Origin: Litorisediminicola beolgyonensis
Lineage (GTDB): Bacteria; Pseudomonadota; Alphaproteobacteria; Rhodobacterales; Rhodobacteraceae
Direction: 5' to 3'
Length of the DNA: 64,000 nucleotides
Assembly (NCBI RefSeq): GCF_042679605.1
Contig: NZ_JBHTMU010000017.1
Location: forward strand, 1 to 64,000
The translations under genes and the position numbers were made by a program. Positions 1 through 8,115 of this stretch are shown piece after piece. The notes below the pieces were generated by a model. That model saw nothing but the letters and a program-made list of their open reading frames with translations, had not been told where the DNA came from and did no database searches. Numbering within the stretch: position 1 is the first letter of the stretch; each line of letters starts with the position of its first letter.

Positions 1-57
1 ATGCTGTCGCCCCTCGAGTTCGAGCGGCAGCAGAAACTGAGGCACGAGGGCGTCTAA
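1..57 (+). CDS. 3' end of an IS3-family transposase (partial)
   Basis: The first 57 bases are open and read MLSPLEFERQQKLRHEGV before a TAA stop. This is the usual C-terminal tail of the IS3-family OrfB (DDE, rve domain) transposase, in which a 'SP-EFE' motif precedes the last dozen residues. Only the tail is in the window, so the catalytic DDE core cannot be checked and the ATG at base 1 is an internal Met. It lies about 110 bases outside the left boundary of the tRNA-Ser island, so it belongs to the flanking sequence. Recognition rests on a short peptide only. Confidence 0.55.
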   Translation: MLSPLEFERQQKLRHEGV

Positions 58-59
58 GA

Positions 60-92
60 GACGCGGGGCTATTCAGTTGCGACCCCCGCGTC
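60..92. repeat. Inverted repeat behind the transposase stop
   Basis: GACGCGGGG (60-68) and CCCCGCGTC (84-92) are perfect 9-bp inverted arms around a 15-nt loop, directly after the transposase stop codon. It could be a terminator-like hairpin or part of the insertion sequence end. No T-run follows it. Confidence 0.4.
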
Positions 93-169
93 GCGCGCAA
101 TGCACGGTCGGCACTGGACGTCTCAAGGGCAGCGAAATTGCCCATGTTTCCGCCCGTCATGATCCTTAC

Positions 170-222
170 ACGGGTCGGCGGAGACGTGGCCGAGTGGTCG
201 AAGGCGCTCCCCTGCTAAGGGA
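170..222 (+). repeat. attL: 53-bp direct repeat holding the 5' half of tRNA-Ser
   Basis: Bases 170-222 are identical to 16991-17043. The copy begins ten bases before the tRNA 5' end (tRNA part 180-222), runs through the acceptor 5' strand, D arm and anticodon loop (GCT at 214-216), and stops in the 3' side of the anticodon stem. After 222 the sequence diverges from tRNA, so this copy is a dead fragment. The intact gene is at 17001-17090. The two copies bracket a tyrosine integrase gene and mobilization genes, as expected of attL and attR. An inverted repeat AAGCCG/CGGCTT (227-249) follows just inside the element. Confidence 0.85.
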
Positions 223-269
223 CTGTAAGCCGCTGAAAATAAACGGCTTCCATACGTGCAAGCCCGGAA

Positions 270-287
270 TTGACAAATCCTTGCCAA
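270..287 (+). promoter_or_regulatory. Putative integrase arm-type site, left end
   Basis: TTGACAAATCCTTGCCAA lies about 50 bases inside the left repeat. A copy with a single mismatch lies at 16862-16879, in the same orientation, about 110 bases inside the right repeat. Matching short repeats at both inner ends of an integrated element are what arm-type binding sites of a tyrosine integrase look like. The function is inferred from position and similarity only. Confidence 0.4.
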
Positions 288-293
288 CTCTGT

Positions 294-2693
294 CTACGGC
301 CGGCCGTCGCTCGTTTCCGTTTTTCTGCGCTTGAACCAACGCCCTTTCAGACGCGACCGTAGCATGTCTCTGGCGGGGAGCCCCGCTTCGATCATGACAG
401 TCTTCAGACCTGGCTTGCGGGCCATCGCCTGTTCGACTTCGTGAATCCGTGACAACACGTCAGCGTCGATTGGCGCAATTTCACGCGCACTGAACAGCAG
501 CTGGATTGCATCGACTTCGGCCTTCGGCCGAGACGCGATGAGGCTGGCACGGTCTTCCAGTGTCGCGATCAAGTCGTCTTGGGCCCGTATGGCCAACCAG
601 GCATCGAGATCGGATTGTGATGCGTTGCTGGCAAAGGTGCGAGATCTGTCTTCCAGAAGGACGATACGGCGCTCGACGGCCGAGATAATACTTCCATGAA
701 GAGCCCTCGCGGCTCGCAGCAGCTCTTCGTGCCAGTCTGCCATGAGTTGTTTCTGGGCGTAGCCCTTCACCGTGTTGTTTCCCAGAAGAGCCGCCGCGCC
801 GATCGCGGGACCGAGGATGAGCGCGCCGGCCGGACCGATCGCGATCAGACCGAACCAGGCCCCGGCGTTGCCACCAGCAAAGACGAGCAGGCCGCGCGAA
901 GCGCCATCGAGAATGAGCCAGGCGGGAAGGTCGGAAATTGGAATCCGCCCCCGAGCGACCTCGATGCCCCCGCGCAGCACACCTACGGAGAGCGCGAACT
1001 GCAGGATGTCCGGGTCAGCCAGATCGACGGCATGACCGAGTGTCTCAGCGACCTGCTCCTCGATATTCGCGATCTCGAAGCCCGGAATGGTCGTCACGAG
1101 ATGTGCCCAAGGCGCCCCGCTTTCCATGGCCTCCTCGGCAAGACTTGCATTGGCGATCACCGGGATGTCCGGGTATTTCTCGAAATGCTCGGTTAAGTTC
1201 GAAAGCGAGGTCCCGCATTTCACCTGGGCGGGCATCCCGTCGACCATGAGGTCCAGGCCGGGCGTGTTGGTCACCTCGGCGAGGCGGACGTCGTGACCGT
1301 CAGCGATCAGCTTGTCCATGACCAGTCGCTCGGCCGTATATCCCCTCAGAGACCATCCCGCGCCTGAGGTCAGGAAGTCAGAAGCGCGACAGGCGAAGGC
1401 CATGGGATCACCGAGGTCTTCAGAGCGGGAGAAGTCGGCGGCCTTCATGACGTCGGGGTCAAGCGCGGCGGCGTGCCAGAGCATCTCGCCAGCGGTCAGC
1501 CCGAGCACGGCCGTGGCATCCGCGAGATCGGTCGTCATTTTCTTCGACGACCAAGGCTCTGGAGGTCGCCCGGCTGGCGACGGTAGTGGCCCGGGCAGGC
1601 GACCAGTGAGCGCGGCAATGCGGTTGCGGACGACTGCGCGATCCTTCGAGGGCATCCAGTCTAACGAACCGGTGGGTTCCCGGTCCAGGTTGCGCATGTC
1701 GGCGATGAACCGATCCAGACCTGCCTCGCTGTGTTGGCTGCCTTGTGCCGCCATGAGAACCCCAAGGCGAGCAGCCAGCTGGCTGCGCACCACGCGTGAA
1801 CCCCGTCCCATTCCGAGCCATCCGAGCGCGGCAACGCCCGCGAAGACGGTTACGGGGTTGATAAGTGTCGCCAGAAGCGAGACCAGAGTGGGACCACCGA
1901 CCAACGGGATGATCGCGCTGAGCTGTGCAGCCAGCATGTAGGGCAAGAAACCGGCGTTGGCCACGACGGCCGCCCCGCCGATCCAGACCCCGCCGGCGGC
2001 CATGGCATTGCGCGCTCGCGCCTGTCCTTGCCGCAGAGCTTCAGCGATTTCGGGATCGGCTCCTTTCGCAGCGACCTCGACAACCTCGTCGTTCGAGAGG
2101 AGCGCCAACATCTCCTCGGCTACGATCTGGAAAAACGGCAGAGGTGGCTCTGAAATGACGGCAGCCTTTGCAGATTTCCAGTAGTCTGCGGCCCTCACTC
2201 CAACCAGTCCGGCAATACCGCCATCAGGCTCCTTGCGAACGGCCTTCCGGTGGCGGGCGCGGATCGACGGCGTCAACCTCTCGGAGGCGCGAACCGCTAT
2301 GGCGGATGCCGATCGCGTGGCGGACTTCGCCGAGAGGGGAGGTACCGACGGCAAAGCGATGGCCTCGTTCAGCCGCGACCAGAGGCGGAAGCGCAGGGCT
2401 GCATCTGAGGCACGCGATCCTGCAAGGTCATTCTGAAAAGTCTGAAGGCGTTCTGCGGCCGCATCTTTTTTGAGACCGAGCCTGGCGCTCACGCCTGCCA
2501 CGGCACCCTTGGCGAGAAAGAGGCCATCGACACATTCGAGGAGAGCAATGATCTGGCATATCTCAGCCCGCTCGAGATGTCCGAGGCCGGCAAGGATGTC
2601 GACGGTGCGACCGACCGGATATGCGGGCAATTCATCTGACATGCCGTGGACAATGCGTCTCAGGCGAGGAAATGACAATCGCCCGAAGGACAT
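294..2693 (-). CDS. Large membrane protein with possible PD-(D/E)XK nuclease core
   Basis: I do not recognise a named family for this 799-aa protein. It has a charged N-terminal part (1-230). A glycine- and alanine-rich hydrophobic stretch (about 235-300) suggests two to three membrane segments. A soluble middle part follows, then a second glycine-rich hydrophobic block (about 600-645) and a helical charged C-terminal part (655-799). In the middle, E455, D481 and Q490-V-K492 (in GLDLMVDG followed by AQVK) have the spacing of the E...D...(E/Q)xK core of PD-(D/E)XK nucleases. The gene is the last one of the leftward integrase side, 18 bases after the integrase stop and next to attL, a common place for cargo. 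Neither the start at 2693 nor the ATG at 2642 has a clear ribosome site. A defence role is inference. Confidence 0.6.
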   Translation of the reverse strand: MSFGRLSFPRLRRIVHGMSDELPAYPVGRTVDILAGLGHLERAEICQIIALLECVDGLFLAKGAVAGVSARLGLKKDAAAERLQTFQNDLAGSRASDAALRFRLWSRLNEAIALPSVPPLSAKSATRSASAIAVRASERLTPSIRARHRKAVRKEPDGGIAGLVGVRAADYWKSAKAAVISEPPLPFFQIVAEEMLALLSNDEVVEVAAKGADPEIAEALRQGQARARNAMAAGGVWIGGAAVVANAGFLPYMLAAQLSAIIPLVGGPTLVSLLATLINPVTVFAGVAALGWLGMGRGSRVVRSQLAARLGVLMAAQGSQHSEAGLDRFIADMRNLDREPTGSLDWMPSKDRAVVRNRIAALTGRLPGPLPSPAGRPPEPWSSKKMTTDLADATAVLGLTAGEMLWHAAALDPDVMKAADFSRSEDLGDPMAFACRASDFLTSGAGWSLRGYTAERLVMDKLIADGHDVRLAEVTNTPGLDLMVDGMPAQVKCGTSLSNLTEHFEKYPDIPVIANASLAEEAMESGAPWAHLVTTIPGFEIANIEEQVAETLGHAVDLADPDILQFALSVGVLRGGIEVARGRIPISDLPAWLILDGASRGLLVFAGGNAGAWFGLIAIGPAGALILGPAIGAAALLGNNTVKGYAQKQLMADWHEELLRAARALHGSIISAVERRIVLLEDRSRTFASNASQSDLDAWLAIRAQDDLIATLEDRASLIASRPKAEVDAIQLLFSAREIAPIDADVLSRIHEVEQAMARKPGLKTVMIEAGLPARDMLRSRLKGRWFKRRKTETSDGRP

Positions 2694-2711
2694 CCCCCGG
2701 GCGAATTGAAA

Positions 2712-3836
2712 TCACTTGCGAACGGTCACCAGTTCGCCGTATTTGACGGGGCCTCCGACATCCTCACGAAAATCCCACCCGTGCTGGAGAGGGCGATTCC
2801 CGAGATCCTTCGGGGCGACCTTGCAATACCGGTTCGCGGTGTCCGATTTGTTCCAGCCACCGAGATCGACAAGGCGGCGGAAATCCTTGGTTTGTGCATA
2901 GAACCACGTGGCCCAGGTATGGCGCAGAGTATAGGGCACGACGTCCTTTCCCAAACCGGCAGCGTCGCGGATCTTTCCGAATGCCTCCGCCATCTGCCCG
3001 CCGCCATTCTGGCGAGCCACGTAGGGCTGCCCGTCCGGTGCCAAGAAGGCCGGACCGCTTGCGGGGAGATCCCCCATCAGGTCGATCGACCGATGCGGGA
3101 GTATGACAAAACGGGCCCGGTAGGCGGTCTTGGTGCCGTCCAGCCACCATTCCGAGGTGGCGGCATTCCAGTTTTCAGCTTGCGCGGCGAAGGTCTCGCC
3201 CGGTCCAGCACCGCCACCGAGCATGAACGCGATCTTCTGGAGCGTCCTCAGGTGCGGGTCATGCAGTCCGGCTCTTTCCGGATTGCTTGCGAAAAAGAGC
3301 ATGCGCTCCACTTCTTCGGGCGTGAGCCAGCGGGTCCTCTTGGTGTCGTGGCCCTTCTCACGCCCGGTTCCCTGGGCGAAGTTGATCACCGCCCTGATTG
3401 GCGTCTTCAGCTGACGCTTGACCGTTTCCGGCTTCGCGTGCGGGTAAAGCTCAGATGCGGCGGCCGCGATCGTCATCGTGTCGATATCCTCAATCATGAT
3501 GTCCTCACCGAAATACTCGATGATGCGCGCGAGGAACCGCCTTTCTTTTCCCTGCTCCATATAGCGAAGGGCCGCCAGGCAAAACGGTGTCTTCGCCGGC
3601 GCCTCAGCATCATTGGGATTCTTCATCTGATCCCAAGCTTGAGACCAGAGGCGCTTTGCCTCTTCGTTCGCACGGCTCTTCATTTCTTCCGAGCCAATGC
3701 CAAGGCGGCGGCGATAACGTCGTCCGTTGATGACGAAGTCGACGGCCCAGTCGCCTGCTTTTTCGACCCAGTACGGGTCCCACGGGTTGCGTTTTTCGCG
3801 GTTTTTCCCGCGCGTTTTTTTGGGGGTGTCCTGCAT
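2712..3836 (-). CDS. int: Tyrosine-type integrase of the tRNA-Ser island
   Basis: This 374-aa protein is the site-specific recombinase expected to insert and excise the island at tRNA-Ser. The N-terminal part (WAVDFVINGRRYRRRLG) resembles the arm-binding region of phage integrases. The C-terminal catalytic domain has box II TLRHTWATWFY followed by DLGGW and a tyrosine in TANRYCKV, the likely nucleophile. The box I position reads GGAGPGETF, so the usual first catalytic arginine (G-x-R-x-x-E) is replaced by glycine. Other tyrosine recombinases with 'GAGPGE' may exist, so the protein may still be active. It overlaps the upstream HTH gene by 157 bases. Confidence 0.88.
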   Translation of the reverse strand: MQDTPKKTRGKNREKRNPWDPYWVEKAGDWAVDFVINGRRYRRRLGIGSEEMKSRANEEAKRLWSQAWDQMKNPNDAEAPAKTPFCLAALRYMEQGKERRFLARIIEYFGEDIMIEDIDTMTIAAAASELYPHAKPETVKRQLKTPIRAVINFAQGTGREKGHDTKRTRWLTPEEVERMLFFASNPERAGLHDPHLRTLQKIAFMLGGGAGPGETFAAQAENWNAATSEWWLDGTKTAYRARFVILPHRSIDLMGDLPASGPAFLAPDGQPYVARQNGGGQMAEAFGKIRDAAGLGKDVVPYTLRHTWATWFYAQTKDFRRLVDLGGWNKSDTANRYCKVAPKDLGNRPLQHGWDFREDVGGPVKYGELVTVRK

Positions 3837-4027
3837 TCCAGTGCTTCCTTGATGTTCTGGATGTGCTGCGGATAGAAGACCCGCCGAGTGCCGCGGTACG
3901 CACAGGTAACGATGCCGTCGTCCTCCAGATCATGCAGAACCGCGGAAAAGCGACCGTAGCTGTGGCCGATTACGGCCGCAGCTTCCTTCTGTCTGAGGGG
4001 AATGACTGCCCATTCCTGTCTGGTCAT
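3680..4027 (-). CDS. HTH DNA-binding protein, possible excisionase
   Basis: This is a 115-aa protein from the ATG at 4027, which has a GAGGAG ribosome site 7 bases upstream. The residues around LRQKEAAAVIGHSYGRFSAVL and the later DDGIVTCAYRGTRRVFYP form a winged-helix or MerR/Xis-like fold: a helix-turn-helix followed by a short beta wing. The C-terminal third is basic and low in complexity and is encoded in the region shared with the 5' end of int (3680-3836). Its position just upstream of, and overlapping with, the integrase fits a recombination directionality factor. Identification is by arrangement and fold impression, not by a named family. Confidence 0.6.
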   Translation of the reverse strand: MTRQEWAVIPLRQKEAAAVIGHSYGRFSAVLHDLEDDGIVTCAYRGTRRVFYPQHIQNIKEALECRTPPKKRAGKTAKNATRGTRTGSKKQATGPSTSSSTDDVIAAALALARKK

Positions 4028-4215
4028 GCTGCGCTCCTCGAGAGGGTCTTCAGTTAAGGGCGCACCGGAAGGTTTTCCGGGTCCCGCTGAGGAGGTGGGC
4101 TCGCCCGAAAACGGGCGGCCGAAATTTTGTCCAGGGTTCGATATCTCCATGTGACCGCGGTCTGGATCGGTCGAAAGAGCCCGCGCCGGAGCGTGCGACG
4201 CAGGCTTGAGAACGT

Positions 4216-4575
4216 TCACATGTCGCGGGCGGCCTTAGCGAGGTCATGGAAACGGGCTGCATACCAGCGAAGCCCGGCATCAACATTCACACGCTTTCCT
4301 GCGTCCACCGGTAGCGCGCGAAAGTCTTCGTCGCGTAGCGCCAGAAGCGTATCGCATGCTTCCTCGAGCGAGATTGCCAGCCCGGCCTTCGTCTCACCGC
4401 GTGCGAGATGTCGTTCGATCGCTGATCGAAATGCCGGGCCCGTAATATCAGGGAAGCGCCGGAGCAGGTCATCGAGGCCGTGGCCGTGCCGGTCCAGAAA
4501 ACTCTTCACCAGGCGCGCCGCGGTGGATTGCGGAATGTTGGTCTTGGAGCCGATTGTTAACGGATGATGTTGCAT
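4216..4575 (-). CDS. Hypothetical protein of the island
   Basis: This 119-aa protein starts at the ATG at 4575, chosen over the upstream TTG because CAGGAG lies 7 bases before it. It is mostly helical and charged, with a patch DRHGHGLDDLLRRFPDIT and a C-terminal helix rich in Ala and Arg, and has no membrane segment or catalytic motif that I recognise. It lies upstream of the HTH/integrase pair on the same strand and may share its transcript. Function unknown. Confidence 0.5.
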   Translation of the reverse strand: MQHHPLTIGSKTNIPQSTAARLVKSFLDRHGHGLDDLLRRFPDITGPAFRSAIERHLARGETKAGLAISLEEACDTLLALRDEDFRALPVDAGKRVNVDAGLRWYAARFHDLAKAARDM

Positions 4576-4823
4576 GAGAGAACTCCTGAGCAACCGCTGG
4601 ACGATCCGATGTCGTCCGGAACAATCGGTGCCTGTCTCGTCAAGACCGGCGCGCAGGAGGACGCGCCGGTTGGACCGCGGCGATAGAGCCTGCGGTCCGA
4701 AAGGTCATGTGCGGATGTTCCGGTCCGCTCTGTTGCACGCCTTTCATTGTGAATTCGGGCCGCGGCTTTCAAAGGCGGTTTCGGATCAAAAACCGACTTC
4801 GAAAACCGCGGCCTGGAGGTCGA

Positions 4824-5174
4824 TCACTCCACTTTATCCCCGAGCAATCTGATCGCCGTCATTCGCTCATGCGCGGTCAACGGCCACGGGTAGACCATTG
4901 CGCCAGCGGTCGCCGGACCCGCTATCTCGGTCATGTATCCCAGTGCCTCAATGGCACGTCGGGCTGTTTCGAGAATCGGGCCTTCGAAAATTGGGGTCTG
5001 GTCGTTCGGAATGTGAGGAACGAGCAGAACGCTCGATTTCCTGCAAATCTTCGCGACGGCACAGATGTCGAAAGTTGGCGCCTCTGAATGGACATGGCGG
5101 CACCATTCCTGGACCGCACCAAGGTCTCTTGAAAGACCTTCACCGTTCACACTCGCCCTCGAACTACCTGCCAT
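4824..5174 (-). CDS. Hypothetical protein divergent from the relaxase
   Basis: This 116-aa protein starts at the ATG at 5174, with GGAG 7 bases upstream. The sequence (CRHVHSEAPTFDICAVAKICRKSSVLLVP) contains three cysteines and a hydrophobic core but no motif I can name. It is transcribed away from the relaxase gene, and the 18-bp palindrome at 5182-5225 directly abuts its ribosome site, so it may be controlled from there. Function unknown. Confidence 0.5.
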   Translation of the reverse strand: MAGSSRASVNGEGLSRDLGAVQEWCRHVHSEAPTFDICAVAKICRKSSVLLVPHIPNDQTPIFEGPILETARRAIEALGYMTEIAGPATAGAMVYPWPLTAHERMTAIRLLGDKVE

Positions 5175-5181
5175 ACGTTGT

Positions 5182-5225
5182 CTCCGTGTTGCGGCGTCTC
5201 ACAACGAAGACGCCGCAACACGGAG
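5182..5225. promoter_or_regulatory. Perfect 18-bp inverted repeat between divergent genes
   Basis: CTCCGTGTTGCGGCGTCT (5182-5199) and its exact complement (5208-5225) flank the 8-nt spacer CACAACGA. Each outer arm ends in CGGAG, which is the ribosome site for the leftward gene (ATG at 5174) and also precedes an ATG at 5233 on the right. An operator for a dimeric regulator, an mRNA hairpin hiding both ribosome sites, or part of the transfer origin are all possible. Confidence 0.6.
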
Positions 5226-5511
5226 GAAGACGATGGTCTCTGTACCCGCCAGAGAACATCCCGGTTCGGTTCATGTGCGATGCAAGACAGGGAGAGGTTC
5301 AGGAGAGGGGTGCCCTTGCCTGGCCGCGCGGGGCGCGAGCAGGATGGGGTGTCGGGGAAGGAGTGCGGAACGACCTTCCCCGGCCCGTCGGAGACGCCAG
5401 GGGTGCCGGGGAGTGGCGAACGACGCCTGGCCGCCCTCCGAGCAGGAGGCCCCGAGGCGAGCGGCCCTCGGAGAGCCGGCGGCGTGTATGGAGCAAGCGC
5501 AGCGCGGCGCA

Positions 5512-5538
5512 ATACACATAGTCGATCCCTATGTGTAT
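5512..5538 (+). other. Hairpin upstream of the relaxase, candidate oriT
   Basis: ATACACATAG (5512-5521) and CTATGTGTAT (5529-5538) are perfect 10-bp arms around TCGATCC, about 90 bases upstream of the relaxase start. MobV-type relaxases cut next to a short inverted repeat located just upstream of their own gene, so this is the best candidate for the nick region. The 5226-5629 stretch has no convincing gene. An ATG at 5233 opens 103 codons, but in this very GC-rich stretch all frames are open. Confidence 0.45.
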
Positions 5539-5629
5539 CAATGAGGCCGATCCCGGTTCGCCTGAACACCGCCCGCCCGCGCCAGCGGGACCCATTTCCA
5601 CTTCACCTGGACCTCAGGAGGTGGAGAAT

Positions 5630-7318
5630 ATGGAAGGGTTTCAATTCGCGCATATCGAAACCTATTCGGCGAAGGGCAGATCGGCCTCCAGTCCAGATCA
5701 GTTCTTCGGCAAGCGCAAGAATGGGCAGAAGGCCTGGACGGCACAAGAGATCGTCGACGAACTCGAGCGGCTCGAGCACGCATCCCAGCATGTGATTCCC
5801 GGTCGTCCGGGCCCAGAGATCATTCCCGGCGACGTCGACAATTTCGTCGATCTACGGACGGCACAAAAAAGGGCGGCGGCCGTCAAGACCACGGTCTCCT
5901 ATGCACAGCCTGACGGATCGGTCGTACTGCGCGAACGCAAGATCCGTTCGGACACCGCCTCGATTTATGCAAGCGTCGTGTCCTTGCCGGTTCGCACAGA
6001 GGAAGCCCTTTCGGATCCCGTGGTGCGTGCTCGCGCGGTGAAGGTTCTCCGAAAGGCGATCAAGCACGACCGCGACCGGATCGAGAAAGCCGGTGGGCGG
6101 TTCATGATGGCGGTGACGCACTGGGACGAAGAATTTCTGCATGTTCACATCATGGCGCTGGACCCCGTGCGCGGTTCGGTGAAGCATCTGCATCCCGGAC
6201 ATGCCGCGAAGGGTCGGGTTTCCATGGAAGCCGAAGGTCGCAAGCTTTCGAAAGACCAGGTCAACAAGCTGGGGAACATTGCCTATTGCGAAGCCATGCG
6301 CGGATGGCAAGACGATTTCTACGCGGCCGTTTTCAAGGATGCCGGGCTCCTACGATACGGACCGCGACGTGAGCGCCTGAGCACGCCAGGCTACAAGCGG
6401 GCGAAGGAGTCGGCGAGGCTGCGGGCCTTGGACGAACAACGGCGCGCGGAACTCGAAAATGCCGAGGCGCGCATCATCGACGAACTCGAACGCGCGAAGG
6501 CCGTCACCGCAACGGCGGAGCAGAAAGCGGAGGCGATCGACGCAGGCACAGCTGCCGTTCTCGACGAGACGATCGCATACAGGCCTGCGACATCGGCGAA
6601 GCCCGAAGGTTTGAAATTCGGCCGGAACGCGCCCTCCGACCCGAATGACCGCAATCAACTCGCGCGGCGAATTCAGCCGGCCTTCGATGTCGTCGTGAAA
6701 TTCGCAAAGAAGCTGGCGTCGGTGAACCAGATCAAGACTTCTGCCGACAGAAGGTTGGCCGTTGCTGAATCTATGCTCGAGAAGGCTCGAGCGAATCTGG
6801 AGCAGGTCGAAGACCGCGAGATCGCGGTGGATCGCTCTGAGGCCCTAATCAACTGGAGATCCCGAGCTCTCGCGAAGGTCGTGAGCTCAATGAGGGGCTG
6901 GGTGCCGAAACCCGTACAGTTCGTCGTCGACGCGCTTGAGCGCGGAGAGGACCCGGTTGCCGAGAAGACGGCCGAAGCCTTCCCAGGTGCCTGGAGCATC
7001 CCGAAAAATGCGGACCGAAATGCGCTGCAGCGCGAGCTGGACGACATGACAAACGCATCTCTCTCGAACTGCTTCTCCGCGACACAGGAGGCATATCTGT
7101 TGACCGACGGAGACAGCGATGGTGCGCTGCAAGGCACGTTCGCGACCGGCGTCAGGATACTCATCCACGAGGCGAAGCAGCGCGGTCTGGATCTGGAAAC
7201 CGGGCGCCATGATCCCGCGAAGGCTCTGAGCAAGGATCGCGCCCACCTGCACACCGATACGCCGCCGAAGCCGATACGGGTGAAACGCAAGGTTCGGGTT
7301 CGCCAACTCGTCCGGTAG
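5630..7318 (+). CDS. mobV: MobV-type (Pre/Mob) relaxase
   Basis: This 562-aa protein would nick the transfer origin and lead the strand during mobilization. Residues about 162-178 read HWDEEFLHVHIMALDP. This is the MobV metal-binding motif III (H-x-D-E-x-x-x-H-x-H), with the last two histidines as ligands and the acidic pair typical of the plasmid recombination enzyme family. A long helical, Glu/Arg-rich part follows (about 230-480) and probably forms coiled coil. The ATG at 5630 is chosen because AGGAGG lies 8 bases upstream; an ATG at 5531 lies inside the oriT-like hairpin. No type IV secretion genes are present, so transfer would need a helper element. Confidence 0.82.
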   Translation: MEGFQFAHIETYSAKGRSASSPDQFFGKRKNGQKAWTAQEIVDELERLEHASQHVIPGRPGPEIIPGDVDNFVDLRTAQKRAAAVKTTVSYAQPDGSVVLRERKIRSDTASIYASVVSLPVRTEEALSDPVVRARAVKVLRKAIKHDRDRIEKAGGRFMMAVTHWDEEFLHVHIMALDPVRGSVKHLHPGHAAKGRVSMEAEGRKLSKDQVNKLGNIAYCEAMRGWQDDFYAAVFKDAGLLRYGPRRERLSTPGYKRAKESARLRALDEQRRAELENAEARIIDELERAKAVTATAEQKAEAIDAGTAAVLDETIAYRPATSAKPEGLKFGRNAPSDPNDRNQLARRIQPAFDVVVKFAKKLASVNQIKTSADRRLAVAESMLEKARANLEQVEDREIAVDRSEALINWRSRALAKVVSSMRGWVPKPVQFVVDALERGEDPVAEKTAEAFPGAWSIPKNADRNALQRELDDMTNASLSNCFSATQEAYLLTDGDSDGALQGTFATGVRILIHEAKQRGLDLETGRHDPAKALSKDRAHLHTDTPPKPIRVKRKVRVRQLVR

Positions 7319-7433
7319 GATCACCCGGGGAGCATTATTGGAGCCGCGACCGGGCGGATTGCCGCCCGGTCGCCAGCTGAGAGTCCGCCAGCGGTTTCCT
7401 GACCTGGGACCAGAGCAGAGATCCCAAACGAAT

Positions 7434-8099
7434 TCACTCGGCCGCGATGGGTTCGGGATCCTCGTGCTTCTTCTCGCCAGGCTTGTCGTTGGGAAACATG
7501 TCCAGCTGGGTGTCGTCCTTGGCCACAGACGGCGTGTCGTCGGGATCATCGGTCGGGTGCTCGGTCGTGCGAGGCGCCTTCGGTCGCTTCACCTGGCTGG
7601 CGATGTCCTTCTCGCGCTCCATCAGACGCCCGTCGAGGCGCGCGATTTCGAGTTGCGCGTCGTGCAGAAGGCCCCGGGCTTCGTCGAGCCTCTTTTCCAG
7701 GTCCTGGACCCGCATCTCCGCGTCGTCCCGCTCGTCTTCGACCAGCGCGCAGTTCGCGAGGGCCTCGTCGACTTCGCCCTTCACGCGCTCGAGTTCGGCG
7801 GCATGTGCCCGACGGTCCGATGCTGCGATCTCGTCGGCGAGCTCCCAGGACATCTGCCACATCGCGGCTGCGGCATCGCGAAAATCCTCGGGCATCTCAG
7901 GAGCGGCCCGCGCCGCCTGTTCCTTCGCCGCGATCTCCGCGGTGATCTGCTTCACCTTTGGCGAAATATCGCGAAAAGATCCGCCCCCGAGGAGGTCGCG
8001 CACCGCCTGGTTTGTGACCGGCTTGCCGTCGGCGGTGAGCTGTTGGATTGCGTCACGGACCTGCTTTTCCAGGGACGTGTTGTTCTTCTTTTGGGCCAT
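7434..8099 (-). CDS. kfrA: KfrA-like DNA-binding coiled-coil protein
   Basis: This 221-aa protein has the KfrA N-terminal domain layout: a short N-terminal HTH region (VRDAIQQLTADGKPVTNQAVRDLLGGGSFRDISPKV; residues about 15-50 cover the fold) and a long Ala/Glu/Arg heptad-rich helix (about 60-170). A disordered acidic tail follows. In plasmids KfrA binds its own promoter and supports segregation. Here it reads toward the relaxase gene (convergent) from a promoter region with repeated GGTAA elements. Its presence on an integrated element suggests a plasmid ancestry. Confidence 0.72.
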   Translation of the reverse strand: MAQKKNNTSLEKQVRDAIQQLTADGKPVTNQAVRDLLGGGSFRDISPKVKQITAEIAAKEQAARAAPEMPEDFRDAAAAMWQMSWELADEIAASDRRAHAAELERVKGEVDEALANCALVEDERDDAEMRVQDLEKRLDEARGLLHDAQLEIARLDGRLMEREKDIASQVKRPKAPRTTEHPTDDPDDTPSVAKDDTQLDMFPNDKPGEKKHEDPEPIAAE

Positions 8100-8115
8100 G
8101 TTCGGCTCCCATTTT

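Noticed and set aside
180..222. A second tRNA-Ser gene at the left end
   Set aside because: Only the 5' half is present; sequence after 222 cannot form the anticodon 3' stem, variable arm, T arm or acceptor 3' strand.
5233..5544. 103-codon ORF with a GGAGG site between the palindrome and the oriT-like hairpin
   Set aside because: All frames are open in this very GC-rich stretch, the product is Arg/Pro/Gly-rich with no fold, and it ends inside the putative oriT. It is kept only as a note in the palindrome entry.
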